Source of the DNA: DATKZB01 sp035528235
GTDB taxonomy: Bacteria > Planctomycetota > Phycisphaerae > FEN-1346
Assembly: GCA_035528235.1 (NCBI GenBank)
Contig: DATKZB010000258.1
Location: 1 to 21,659 of the forward strand
Length of the DNA: 21,659 nucleotides
Direction: 5' to 3'
Numbering within the stretch: the stretch's first letter is position 1; each line of letters begins with the position of its first letter. A program made the translations under genes and the position numbers. Below the pieces are notes generated by a model, which had not been told where the DNA came from, did no database searches, and worked only from the letters and a program-made list of their open reading frames with translations. This document shows positions 15,033 to 21,618 of this stretch, one piece after another.

Positions 15033-16169
15033 TTAACTGGCGTGTGCTACATGCTCAGGCTCCAAACTGATGTTGTCGCCCGTCTGGTCGTCAAACAGAT
15101 GGATCCGGCCCGTGTCGAGGTAGGCGTCCATGCGTTCGTCCACCGTCACCCGGATATGGGCGTCCAGTTTGCACACGATCTCGACCTCGCCCGGTCCGCT
15201 CACGTGGACGATCTGCTCGTCGCCCAGCGGTTCGACCACCCGGACGATGGTCGACAAGACGTTCTCGGTGCCGGCGAACTTGCCGCTGGCCGCGTACCCG
15301 ATGTCCTCCGGCCTCACCCCCAGCGTCACGCCCTTGCCGGCATAGTTCTGCACGCGGCCGACGATGGCGTCCGGCAGGCGTATCCGGGTCGAATCCGCTT
15401 GGAAGTACGTGCCGGCGCCGTCGGCCACGATCCGGCCTTCCAGGAAGTTCATGGCGGGCGTGCCCAGGAACCCCGCCACGAACCGGTTGACCGGGTAATC
15501 GTAAACGGTCAGCGGCGGGGCGACCTGCTGAATCTCGCCCTCGTGCATAACGACCACGCGGTCGCCCAGGGTCATGGCCTCGGCCTGGTCGTGCGTGACG
15601 TAGATGACGGTCGTCTGGAGCCGGTGGTGCAACCGCTTGAGTTCGGCCCGCATCTCGACGCGGAGTTTGGCGTCGAGGTTCGAGAGCGGCTCGTCGAACA
15701 GGAACGCCTGGGGCTGGCGGACGATGGCCCGCCCCACCGCCACGCGCTGCCTCTGCCCGCCCGAGAGGGCCTTGGGCTTGCGGGCCAGGAGTTCTTCGAT
15801 GCCCAGAATCCGGGCCGCTTCCCGGACGCGCCGCTCGATCTCGTCCTTCGGGAACCGCCGCAACTTCAGCCCGAACGCCATGTTCTTGTAGACCGTCATG
15901 TGCGGGTAAAGGGCGTAGTTCTGGAACACCATGGCGATGTCGCGGTCCTTCGGGGGCACGTCGTTGACGACGCGGTCGCCGATGCGGATGGTGCCGCCGG
16001 TGGTCTCTTCCAGGCCGGCCACCATGCGAAGGGTGGTCGACTTGCCACACCCGGACGGACCCACCAGGACGATGAACTCCTGGTTGCGGATGTCGAGGGT
16101 GAAGTCCTTGACCGCCACCGTGCCGCCGGGAAACACCTTGGTTACGTTTTCCAAGGATACGTCGGCCAT
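15033..16169 (-). CDS. CUT1-type ABC transporter ATP-binding protein (MsmX/UgpC/MalK-like)
   Basis: Cytoplasmic ATPase that powers sugar or glycerol-phosphate importers. The 378-residue length matches the family. Walker A GPSGCGKST (37-45), Q-loop Q83, signature LSGGQ (135-139), Walker B FLFDE (156-160) and switch His193 are all intact. The C-terminal regulatory half has the TOBE/OB features MNFLEGRI, GVRPEDI and HLFD-x-x-TG. No permease or substrate-binding gene is in the window, so it is probably a shared ATPase serving several importers, as MsmX does in B. subtilis; that is inference. GGAGG is 5 nt before ATG. A good promoter (16221-16249) and a terminator (14954-14984) make it a monocistronic unit. 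Confidence 0.94.
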   Translation of the reverse strand: MADVSLENVTKVFPGGTVAVKDFTLDIRNQEFIVLVGPSGCGKSTTLRMVAGLEETTGGTIRIGDRVVNDVPPKDRDIAMVFQNYALYPHMTVYKNMAFGLKLRRFPKDEIERRVREAARILGIEELLARKPKALSGGQRQRVAVGRAIVRQPQAFLFDEPLSNLDAKLRVEMRAELKRLHHRLQTTVIYVTHDQAEAMTLGDRVVVMHEGEIQQVAPPLTVYDYPVNRFVAGFLGTPAMNFLEGRIVADGAGTYFQADSTRIRLPDAIVGRVQNYAGKGVTLGVRPEDIGYAASGKFAGTENVLSTIVRVVEPLGDEQIVHVSGPGEVEIVCKLDAHIRVTVDERMDAYLDTGRIHLFDDQTGDNISLEPEHVAHAS

Positions 16170-16197
16170 GGCAGCCTCCGTCGCCCAAGAGTCCCCG

Positions 16198-16207
16198 CCG
16201 CATGCGG
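16198..16207. promoter_or_regulatory. Palindrome near the ABC ATPase transcription start
   Basis: The perfect 10-bp palindrome CCGCATGCGG lies 14 bp downstream of the -10 box, just past the expected start of transcription. An operator is possible, but the window has no second copy or linked regulator. Confidence 0.25.
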
Positions 16208-16220
16208 GAAAACGGTTCTA

Positions 16221-16249
16221 AATGTACCCTAACCACGCCGGGCCGTCAA
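16221..16249 (-). promoter_or_regulatory. Sigma70-type promoter of the ABC ATPase gene
   Basis: TTGACG (-35, 16249-16244) and TACATT (-10, 16226-16221) with an exact 17-nt spacer, 51 nt before the ATG at 16169. Matches are 5/6 and 4/6. It lies in a clearly AT-richer stretch of an otherwise GC-rich region. Confidence 0.6.
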
Positions 16250-16333
16250 CTACTTTTCCCCGTGCCGGCGCCCAGTGCTCACCATCTAACACATTGCCAA
16301 GAAAGACGTTACAGACGACGTGGGGCCGGGCGG

Positions 16334-16876
16334 CTAGACGTCCTCGCCCGGTGCCTTCCCGGCGCCGTCGGCCGGTTCGGCCGCTTCGGCCGGTTCGGCC
16401 GCCTTGGCTGCCTCAGCCGCCTTGGCCGCCTCAGCCGCCTTGGCTGCCTCGGCTGCCTTGGCTGCCTCGGCCGCTTCGGCCGCCTCGGTCTCGGCGACCT
16501 GCTCCTCGACCCGTTCGAGGCGGACCGTGTTGCCCTCGCGGACCTGCCGGAAGACCTTGATGTCGCCCTCGCACCGGCCAATCGGGTTGACGGGGCTGGC
16601 GGCCCTGGGCTCGTCGCCCTTGGAGGCCGGCGTCTTGCCGAAGAAGATGCAGAACGCGCTGCCGGTCGGCCAATAGCCGATTTCGCCGACTTCCATGCGG
16701 TCCCGGGCCTCCAGGCCCAGGTCGCACTGAACCGGGATGCTGAAGTAGATCTCCTGCCCCCACGTATTGACCGTGCTGTCGATGGGCAGGGCGTCCCAGA
16801 TGCGCTCCGCCGTCGCCGACTCGTTCAGCGTGGCCAGCATCTCGATCTTCTCTGTCGCGATACGTATTTCGTGCAT
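16334..16876 (-). CDS. Cyclophilin-like-fold protein (TM1367 type) with EAAKAA repeat tail
   Basis: A 180-residue protein. Residues 1-125 match the small bacterial cyclophilin-like fold family (PF04126/TM1367 type): NESATAERIWDALP, VNTWGQEIYFSIP, VGEIGYWPTGSAFCIFFGKTP, and RAASPVNPIGRCEGD. These proteins resemble the cyclophilin barrel, but prolyl isomerase activity is not established for the family. From about 129 to the end the protein is a highly regular Ala/Glu/Lys tail with EAAKAA repeated four times, expected to be a single long helix, then a Pro/Gly acidic end. ATG 16876 has GGGAGAG about 5 nt upstream and the conserved domain begins there; a start at 17014 would add residues overlapping promoter and terminator signals. 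Confidence 0.88.
   Translation of the reverse strand: MHEIRIATEKIEMLATLNESATAERIWDALPIDSTVNTWGQEIYFSIPVQCDLGLEARDRMEVGEIGYWPTGSAFCIFFGKTPASKGDEPRAASPVNPIGRCEGDIKVFRQVREGNTVRLERVEEQVAETEAAEAAEAAKAAEAAKAAEAAKAAEAAKAAEPAEAAEPADGAGKAPGEDV
16385..16490. repeat. 18-bp tandem repeat coding the EAAKAA tail
   Basis: About four 18-bp units encode EAAKAA, flanked by partial EAA and EPA units. Synonymous differences between units show that the repeat is not newly copied throughout. Confidence 0.7.
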
Positions 16877-16908
16877 AAGTCTCTCCCATGCGGCCCGGCA
16901 AACGCCAT

Positions 16909-16937
16909 ACCATAAGCGCCGGCCGCACCCGATGCAA
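16909..16937 (-). promoter_or_regulatory. Candidate promoter of the cyclophilin-like gene
   Basis: TTGCAT (16937-16932) and TATGGT (16914-16909) with a 17-nt spacer, about 33 nt before the ATG at 16876 and immediately after the miniprotein terminator. The -35 box is weak (3/6). Confidence 0.4.
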
Positions 16938-16939
16938 GC

Positions 16940-16970
16940 AAAAAGCGGTCCGGCAAGGCGGCACGGACCG
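16940..16970 (-). terminator. Intrinsic terminator of the miniprotein unit
   Basis: On the - strand: CGGTCCG, an 11-nt loop, CGGACCG, C, then TTTTT. It is a 7-bp perfect stem followed by five T, about 90 nt after the miniprotein stop and just before the promoter of the next gene. Confidence 0.65.
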
Positions 16971-17030
16971 AATAGCCCCGCCGAGCGTGGGCGAATCCGG
17001 TCCGTCTCGCACAAGGCCGAAACGCCGAGC

Positions 17031-17048
17031 CGCCTTCCACGGAAGGCG
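17031..17048. repeat. 8-bp hairpin downstream of the miniprotein
   Basis: Arms CGCCTTCC and GGAAGGCG separated by AC. It starts 12 nt after the miniprotein stop on the - strand, with no T-tract. It may protect the 3' end of the short message. Confidence 0.45.
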
Positions 17049-17060
17049 ATCGTACGTCGC

Positions 17061-17150
17061 CTAACCTTCTTTTTGCTTCTTCTTGATCACGATGTATACG
17101 ATAATCAGAATGATGAGCAGAACCAGCAGTAGCCACCACCACCAATCCAT
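17061..17150 (-). CDS. 29-residue single-pass membrane miniprotein
   Basis: Not recognised as any known family. It starts MDWWWW, continues with about 16 almost purely Leu/Ile/Val residues (one Tyr), and ends IKKKQKEG, so it is a single transmembrane helix with a negatively charged N-terminus and strongly positive C-terminus, predicted N-out/C-in by the positive-inside rule. Four consecutive Trp at the interface are unusual. The ribosome binding site GGAAGGAG, 7 nt before ATG, is among the strongest in the window. It has its own promoter (17218-17245) and terminator (16940-16970), so it forms an independent unit between the polysaccharide operon and the cyclophilin-like gene. It might be a small membrane regulator or a type I toxin-like peptide; no antitoxin RNA could be identified. 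High hydrophobicity with AT-rich Lys and Ile codons in a GC-rich genome argues for selection. Confidence 0.72.
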   Translation of the reverse strand: MDWWWWLLLVLLIILIIVYIVIKKKQKEG

Positions 17151-17157
17151 GAGGAAT

Positions 17158-17165
17158 CTCCTTCC
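17158..17165 (-). promoter_or_regulatory. Strong ribosome binding site of the miniprotein
   Basis: GGAAGGAG on the - strand, 7 nt before ATG 17150. The AGGA within it can pair with TCCT just before the ATG (4-bp stem, 3-nt loop), which could slightly occlude it. Confidence 0.65.
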
Positions 17166-17168
17166 TGC

Positions 17169-17199
17169 CGGGTACCCGTCTCAGGCGGCCTAGGCCGCC
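17169..17199. repeat. Two palindromes in the miniprotein leader
   Basis: CGGGTACCCG (17169-17178) and the 16-bp palindrome GGCGGCC-TA-GGCCGCC (17184-17199). The second has the same arms as hairpin 1 of elements A and B with a shortened loop, so it may be a decayed member of that family. Both lie between the promoter and the ribosome binding site. Confidence 0.55.
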
Positions 17200-17217
17200 C
17201 TCGCCATTCCTGCACTC

Positions 17218-17245
17218 AGAATAGCCGCCCGCGCACGGGAGTCAA
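17218..17245 (-). promoter_or_regulatory. Sigma70-type promoter of the miniprotein unit
   Basis: TTGACT (17245-17240) and TATTCT (17223-17218), spacer 16 nt, matching 5/6 and 4/6. It starts 4 nt after the O-antigen-ligase stop codon. The expected leader is about 60 nt. Confidence 0.55.
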
Positions 17246-17248
17246 GCA

Positions 17249-19708
17249 TTATTTGCCAGCCGGCGGCGGGGCCGGGAGGGCCTCCGGGGCGTCCTCCGGG
17301 GGCACGGCGGCGTCTTCCAGTTCCGCGATGCGGCACTCGATGTCGATGCGCCGGTCGTCGTCCAGCCGCCGGTCGGCCGACGTCTCCAGGTCGTCCAGCC
17401 GGACCACCTCGCGGTAGGCTCGCAGGGCGGCCGCCCGGTCGCCCACCAGTTCGGCGATGCGGGCCTCGATCCAGGCCCGAACCTGCGGACGCAGACGCCG
17501 CCCAGCCTCCGGCATGAGGGCATCCAGCCCCTGCGCCTCCCGGTAGGCCGTCACGGCGGCCTCCGTTTCGCCCATCCGCTCGAGCACGTGGGCCAGCCGC
17601 AGACGCGTGGCCACGTGGGTCGGGTACAGCCGCGCGGCCTCCTCCAGGTAGTCCCGCGCCGTCGCCAGGGCCGCCGGGTTCTCGTGCGCCCCCGCCGACG
17701 CCAGGTAACACTCGGCCAGCGCCAGGTAGGCCGACCGCAGCCGGGGGTGCCGCTGCACGGCGTCCCGGTAGGCCCGGATGGCCATTTCGAGGTCGATGGC
17801 GGCCGCGGGTCCCTCCTTCGACGCGGCCCCCTTCTGCCACTGGTGTCCGCGAATCACCGCCGGCTCCCAGGCCAGCGGATTGGCCTCGGCGGCGGCCCGC
17901 AGCGGCTCGCCGCCCCCGAACGCGTCGAGGCCCCAGTCCCCGACCCGCAGGAGCATCTGCTCGCGGGCCACCGGCAGGACCAGCAGACGCACGTAGCCGA
18001 AACACATCGCCATCACGGCGATCATCAGCAGGAACCGGGCCGCCGCGCCCAGCGCCACGCCGCCCGATTCCGGCCGCGGCCCCCGCGGCCGCAGGCTGAC
18101 GCCCAGCACGACGAGCATCGCCCAGGCCGTCGGCGGCGCCAGGACGGCCGTGCCGATCTGTTCCTGCAGCGCGAACGCCGCCAGAGCGACCACGCACGCC
18201 GTCCGCAGGCTCCGCAGCGGCCGGCCCGACGCCTCCAGCCGCGACGGCTCCTCCCCCGACGCCAACCCCGCCACCATCACCATGACGGCCGCCGCCGCAA
18301 CGCCCACGTACCAGCCCATCATGAAGAAGTAGATGACCACCGGGCCGCCGAGCAGCATCGCCGGCACGAGCAACCCCAGCAGCGGCTCGCCGGGGGGCGG
18401 TTCGACACCTTCCGCGTGGCGGCCTTCCCAGGCCGCCACGCTGCCGCCGACGGCCTCACTCGCGGCGGCCTGGGAAGGCCGCCGCGCGACATCCGGCATG
18501 GTGGGGCGGCCCGTCGGCGGGGCGCCGCGCAGCCAACTCCGGATCGCCCCCGCGGCCAGGAGCACCAGCGCCGTGACCCCCGCCAGGCCCAACTGGCTCC
18601 AGACCGACAGGAACATGTTGTGCGGGTCGGCGACCTCCTCGGGCGCCCAGGCCACCTTGTACTCGACGTAATGGTGCCCGAAGTTCTCCAGGCCGACGCC
18701 CCTGTCCCAGTACAGGCCCAGGATCTTGAGCGTGGCCCACCAGTAATCGAGCCGGTACCGGAGCGTCTTCAGGACCGCCTGGACGGCCGGGTGATCCACC
18801 TGGCTGGCCGCGGCCAGACCCACGGCCGCCACGACCAGCGGCATGAGGTAGAGCACGATCCGCCGTCGCCGCTGCCGCACCCGCCAGGCCGCGGCCAGCC
18901 AGTACAGGCCCACCAGGACGGCGGCGACGGCCGCGCGGCTCTGCGTCAGAATGATGCCCAGCGCACACACCCCCGCCACGACGACCATAACCGCCGCCAG
19001 GACACGGGCGCCGCGCGACCCGGCCTCCGACCATTTTTCGCGGGCCAGGCCCACGGCCACGAAGAACCCCAGCGTCAGGAACGACGCCAGGACGTTCGGG
19101 TGCCCCATCGACGCCTGGACGCCGCCGAAGAACCGGCCGATGAACATCTGCTCGTGCCAACTGCCCGGCGCGATGCCCCGCTCGGCCAGAATCCGCTCGC
19201 GGTCGGCCTGGAACATCGCCCACGTCTTCGGCAGGCCGACCGCCGCCTGGTAGACGGCCACCGCGGCCAGCACCACCGCCGCCGCCACCAGCACCGACAG
19301 CAGGAACCGACGCTGGGCGTCCGTCCGGATGGCCTGCACGAGCGCCGCCAGGCCCACCCACAGGCCCGCCATCTCGGCCCCGCGCACCAGGGCCGTCGAC
19401 TTGTCCGACGCGAAACACGTCGAGACCGCCACCCCCACCACGAACAGCACCGCCGGCACCGCCAGCCACGGCGCCGGCATCGTGGCGCGGCGCTCCGCCA
19501 CCCACGAGCACACCACCAGCACCGGCATCAGCGCGAGCGCCAGGCCGAGCGCCAGCACCACCACCGGCCCCGGCAAACCCGTTACGCCCATGAACGACGC
19601 GTTGGTCGAGAACTGCGGGAGGACCAGCAGTACCGCGGCCCCGATGGCGAGCACGGCATGGCGGAGCCCCCGCGCCAAGGTCGGTCCTGAAAGCGCCGGC
19701 AGTCTCAC
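17249..19708 (-). CDS. O-antigen ligase/polymerase-like membrane protein with C-terminal TPRs
   Basis: An 819-residue inner-membrane protein. The N-terminal two thirds has roughly 12 hydrophobic segments with the Wzy_C/O-antigen ligase signature: ILTQSRAAVAAVLVGLYWL, then the periplasmic-loop motif GVGLENFGHHYVEYK followed by ADPHNMFLSVWSQLGLAG. The last 245 residues are soluble TPR repeats. Family members join or polymerise lipid-linked glycans in the periplasm. The start is GTG 19708, overlapping the preceding stop as GTGA, with GGAGG 8 nt upstream. An in-frame start at 19990 would add 94 Gly/Arg-rich residues that are a shadow of the upstream gene. Residues 408-432 (RRPSQAAASEAVGG onward) are encoded by a paired-hairpin repeat inserted in frame in a loop between membrane segments. 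Confidence 0.9.
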   Translation of the reverse strand: MRLPALSGPTLARGLRHAVLAIGAAVLLVLPQFSTNASFMGVTGLPGPVVVLALGLALALMPVLVVCSWVAERRATMPAPWLAVPAVLFVVGVAVSTCFASDKSTALVRGAEMAGLWVGLAALVQAIRTDAQRRFLLSVLVAAAVVLAAVAVYQAAVGLPKTWAMFQADRERILAERGIAPGSWHEQMFIGRFFGGVQASMGHPNVLASFLTLGFFVAVGLAREKWSEAGSRGARVLAAVMVVVAGVCALGIILTQSRAAVAAVLVGLYWLAAAWRVRQRRRRIVLYLMPLVVAAVGLAAASQVDHPAVQAVLKTLRYRLDYWWATLKILGLYWDRGVGLENFGHHYVEYKVAWAPEEVADPHNMFLSVWSQLGLAGVTALVLLAAGAIRSWLRGAPPTGRPTMPDVARRPSQAAASEAVGGSVAAWEGRHAEGVEPPPGEPLLGLLVPAMLLGGPVVIYFFMMGWYVGVAAAAVMVMVAGLASGEEPSRLEASGRPLRSLRTACVVALAAFALQEQIGTAVLAPPTAWAMLVVLGVSLRPRGPRPESGGVALGAAARFLLMIAVMAMCFGYVRLLVLPVAREQMLLRVGDWGLDAFGGGEPLRAAAEANPLAWEPAVIRGHQWQKGAASKEGPAAAIDLEMAIRAYRDAVQRHPRLRSAYLALAECYLASAGAHENPAALATARDYLEEAARLYPTHVATRLRLAHVLERMGETEAAVTAYREAQGLDALMPEAGRRLRPQVRAWIEARIAELVGDRAAALRAYREVVRLDDLETSADRRLDDDRRIDIECRIAELEDAAVPPEDAPEALPAPPPAGK
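18414..18486. mobile_element. Paired-hairpin element D inserted in a coding sequence
   Basis: Hairpin 1 has 11-bp arms GCGTGGCGGCC and GGCCGCCACGC (18414-18424, 18431-18441) with loop TTCCCA. Hairpin 2 has arms CGCGGCGGCC and GGCCGCCGCG (18461-18470, 18477-18486) with loop TGGGAA, identical to that of element A. The spacer is 19 nt. The terminal CTACAA repeats are not recognisable. The reading frame of the host gene stays open through it. Confidence 0.78.
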
Positions 19709-20811
19709 CGCGGGCCCTCCGCATCCGGCACCGCCGGCAGACCCGGCCGCCGCCGCGCCACCACCAGCGCCACCGCCACCACCGCCAGGTGCAGGCAGCC
19801 GATGGCAAAGAGAGGCGACGGAAAGTACATCAGGACCGACCCCAAAGCGGCCACCAGCGCCAGGCCGGCGCCGACCACGATGACCGTCCACGGCCGGGCG
19901 CCGCGGGCCAGCATCCGGTGCCCCAGGTGACTGGTGGCGTCGCCGACCATCGGGTTCCGGCCCCTCGCCACGCGCCCCGCCAACACGCACGCGGCGTCAA
20001 ACAGCGGCACCGCCAGCACGGCCACCGGAACGAGGACGACCAGCCGCGTGGTCCCCTCTTCGGGGAAGTAATACCGCGCCATGATGGTCAGCGCCGCCAG
20101 CAGGTACCCGACGAGGTGGGTCCCGGCGTCGCCCATGAAGAGCCTGGCCGGGGGCCGGTTGTAGAGGAGGAACCCGGCCAGGGCCCCGGCCGTCGCCAGG
20201 GCCGCGCCCGGCACGAACCACTCGCCCACCATCATCTGCCCGGCCGCCAGGCTCCCCAGCGCCACCACCCCCACCGCCGCCGCCAGGCCGTCGGCGTGGT
20301 CGAGCATGTTGTAGGCGTTGACGACCGCCAGGATCCACAGGACGCTCAGCACCTCGGCCGCGCCCGGCGCGCCCAGCCACGCGGTCGCCCGCATGCCCAG
20401 GCCGACCACGACCAGGACGGCGGCGAACAGTTCCAGGAGCAACTTCGGCGCCGCGGGCAGGGCGTACCGGTCGTCGAGCAGGCCGATGACGAAGAACACG
20501 AGCGCCCCGATGGCCAGCCGCACGAGCGCCGGCGTCCGCGCGGCCAGATGCTCGCCCAGGCGGGCGGGCAGCCACCCGGGCAGGGCGTCGGGGGCCATCC
20601 AGAGCGCCAGCACCCACCCGCCGCCCACGACCACCAGGAGCGTGTCGGCGATGGCCAGGCCGCCGCCGTACGGCCGCACCTCGCGATGGAGCCGGTCGGG
20701 CCGCACGGCCGCCACCAGGTTCGCCGCCAGGGCCACGCGCCGGGCCACGGGCACCAGCGCCGCCGCCACGGCCAGCGCCGCGCCGAACGCCACCAGCGCG
20801 AACTCACCCAT
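19705..20811 (-). CDS. WecA/MraY-family polyprenyl-phosphate sugar-1-phosphate transferase
   Basis: A 368-residue multi-pass membrane enzyme of glycosyltransferase family 4. It transfers a sugar-1-phosphate (typically GlcNAc-1-P) from UDP-sugar to undecaprenyl phosphate, starting a lipid-linked glycan. Catalytic motifs are present: GLLDD (Asp113-114), NAYNMLDHADGL (165-175; the usual DGxDGL reads DHADGL), FMGDAGTHLVGYLLA (226 on), and HLGHRML (295-301), the HxxHR loop. WecA/TagO/WbpL-type use is favoured over cell-wall MraY by the context with an O-antigen-ligase-like gene. ATG 20811 overlaps the DUF4416 stop by 8 nt and has GGGAGG 6 nt upstream; the downstream gene overlaps by GTGA, so translational coupling is likely through all three genes. 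Confidence 0.93.
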   Translation of the reverse strand: MGEFALVAFGAALAVAAALVPVARRVALAANLVAAVRPDRLHREVRPYGGGLAIADTLLVVVGGGWVLALWMAPDALPGWLPARLGEHLAARTPALVRLAIGALVFFVIGLLDDRYALPAAPKLLLELFAAVLVVVGLGMRATAWLGAPGAAEVLSVLWILAVVNAYNMLDHADGLAAAVGVVALGSLAAGQMMVGEWFVPGAALATAGALAGFLLYNRPPARLFMGDAGTHLVGYLLAALTIMARYYFPEEGTTRLVVLVPVAVLAVPLFDAACVLAGRVARGRNPMVGDATSHLGHRMLARGARPWTVIVVGAGLALVAALGSVLMYFPSPLFAIGCLHLAVVAVALVVARRRPGLPAVPDAEGPR

Positions 20812-21352
20812 CGGCCGCCTCCCGCCGCTGATGGGCCAGGCGCGACCGGACTTGCGTGAAGAACCCGTGGTACTCCGGCGTGCGGTAGTCCGGGTACGTC
20901 CACTCCAGCGACTTCCAGGCGCCGTGCTGGTAGAGCAGGGTCACCTCGCCGTAGATGGCGTCATCGAGATAGATGCGGTGGGAGAAGTCTTTCGTGCTCG
21001 CCAGGACGAGTTTCGACGGGGCGATGTACCCGGGGTCGAGGTTGACCGGCCGCGCGACCGGCCACTCGCCCTTCTCGGCCATCCCGGCCTCGATGCGGCC
21101 GGCCAGGCGCTTGACGGCGGCCAGGTCGCCGGGGGCGATCAGCCGCTCGAACGAGGCGAAGTACCGCACGAGCGGGTGGCCCATCTCGTCGCGGTAATAC
21201 TCGGTAAACTCGTGGGCGAACACGTCGCTCCGCAAGTCGACCGGGCCCAGGGTCTCGGCCAGACGCGACTCGGCGTCGGCAAACGCCCCCGGATACGCAG
21301 ACAGCATCCCGACGAACAGCCGGACCGGCTCGACCTGGCGCGTTTGGGCCAT
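20804..21352 (-). CDS. DUF4416 family protein
   Basis: A 182-residue cytoplasmic protein of unknown function. It has the family's characteristic stretches: VRLFVGMLSAYPGAF, FAHEFTEYYRDEMGHPLVRYF, FERLIAPGDLAAVKRLAGRIE, VNLDPGYIAPSKLVLASTKDFSHRIYL, and EVTLLYQHGAWKSLEWTYPDY. The conserved Asp/Tyr/Trp/His residues hint at a nucleic acid or nucleotide ligand, but no function is proven. ATG 21352 is chosen because the conserved domain starts there; the 56 extra residues from 21520 overlap palindromes. A TTGGCA/TATTAT promoter ends 7 nt before this ATG, implying an mRNA with little or no leader. It is the first gene of the polysaccharide operon, with an 8-nt overlap to the next gene. Confidence 0.88.
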   Translation of the reverse strand: MAQTRQVEPVRLFVGMLSAYPGAFADAESRLAETLGPVDLRSDVFAHEFTEYYRDEMGHPLVRYFASFERLIAPGDLAAVKRLAGRIEAGMAEKGEWPVARPVNLDPGYIAPSKLVLASTKDFSHRIYLDDAIYGEVTLLYQHGAWKSLEWTYPDYRTPEYHGFFTQVRSRLAHQRREAADG

Positions 21353-21359
21353 GCCCCAG

Positions 21360-21389
21360 ATAATACGCCCGCCGCCGCAGGCGTGCCAA
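21360..21389 (-). promoter_or_regulatory. Sigma70-type promoter of the DUF4416-glycan operon
   Basis: TTGGCA (21389-21384) and TATTAT (21365-21360) with an 18-nt spacer, each 5/6 matches. The -10 box ends 7 nt before the ATG, so the transcription start would fall at or next to the start codon. Confidence 0.6.
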
Positions 21390-21440
21390 CCAAAACCGCC
21401 GCGGGACAAGGCCCCGGGTGTGCCAGGACTTTCTGACAAG

Positions 21441-21455
21441 CCCCCCGCTGGGGGG
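21441..21455. repeat. C6/G6 hairpin
   Basis: CCCCCC (21441-21446) and GGGGGG (21450-21455) separated by GCT. It is followed by TGGCA, which can pair with TGCCA at 21421-21425 to give a larger cruciform. Confidence 0.5.
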
Positions 21456-21458
21456 TGG

Positions 21459-21488
21459 CATGCCCACGCCGCTGTCAGCGTGGGCATG
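21459..21488. repeat. 11-bp hairpin, CATGCCCACGC type
   Basis: Perfect arms CATGCCCACGC (21459-21469) and GCGTGGGCATG (21478-21488) with an 8-nt loop. There is no T-tract. It looks like another REP-type palindrome and is distinct in sequence from the others here. Confidence 0.6.
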
Positions 21489-21543
21489 TCGCACGTGCGA
21501 CCGGGAACATGCCCAGGCAACGGCGAGCGTTTTGCATCGAGCC

Positions 21544-21618
21544 TGTAGCGCGGGGGTTTATCCCCCGCGGTCGTGGGGCTTAGGACATGTGGCGCGGGGG
21601 GTAAACCCCCGCGCTACA
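21544..21618. mobile_element. Paired-hairpin element E with 17-bp terminal inverted repeats
   Basis: The outer 17 bases, TGTAGCGCGGGGGTTTA (21544-21560), are perfectly inverted at 21602-21618. Each end is itself a hairpin: CGCGGGGG/CCCCCGCG at 21549-21569 and GCGCGGGGG/CCCCCGCGC at 21592-21614. The core between them is about 22 nt. It has the same two-inverted-hairpin plan as elements A to D but a different sequence. Confidence 0.75.

Noticed and set aside
16877..17014. Longer start for the cyclophilin-like protein at 17014
   Set aside because: The added 46 residues span a terminator and a promoter and have no family match; ATG 16876 has a good ribosome binding site.
17588..19690. 700-codon + strand open frame opposite the O-antigen-ligase gene
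   Set aside because: Extremely Arg/His/Gln-rich, antisense to a protein with clear family motifs.
19709..19990. N-terminal extension of the O-antigen-ligase gene to 19990
   Set aside because: The extra 94 residues overlap the upstream transferase gene in another frame and are Gly/Arg/Pro-rich; the GTGA overlap with GGAGG gives a better start.
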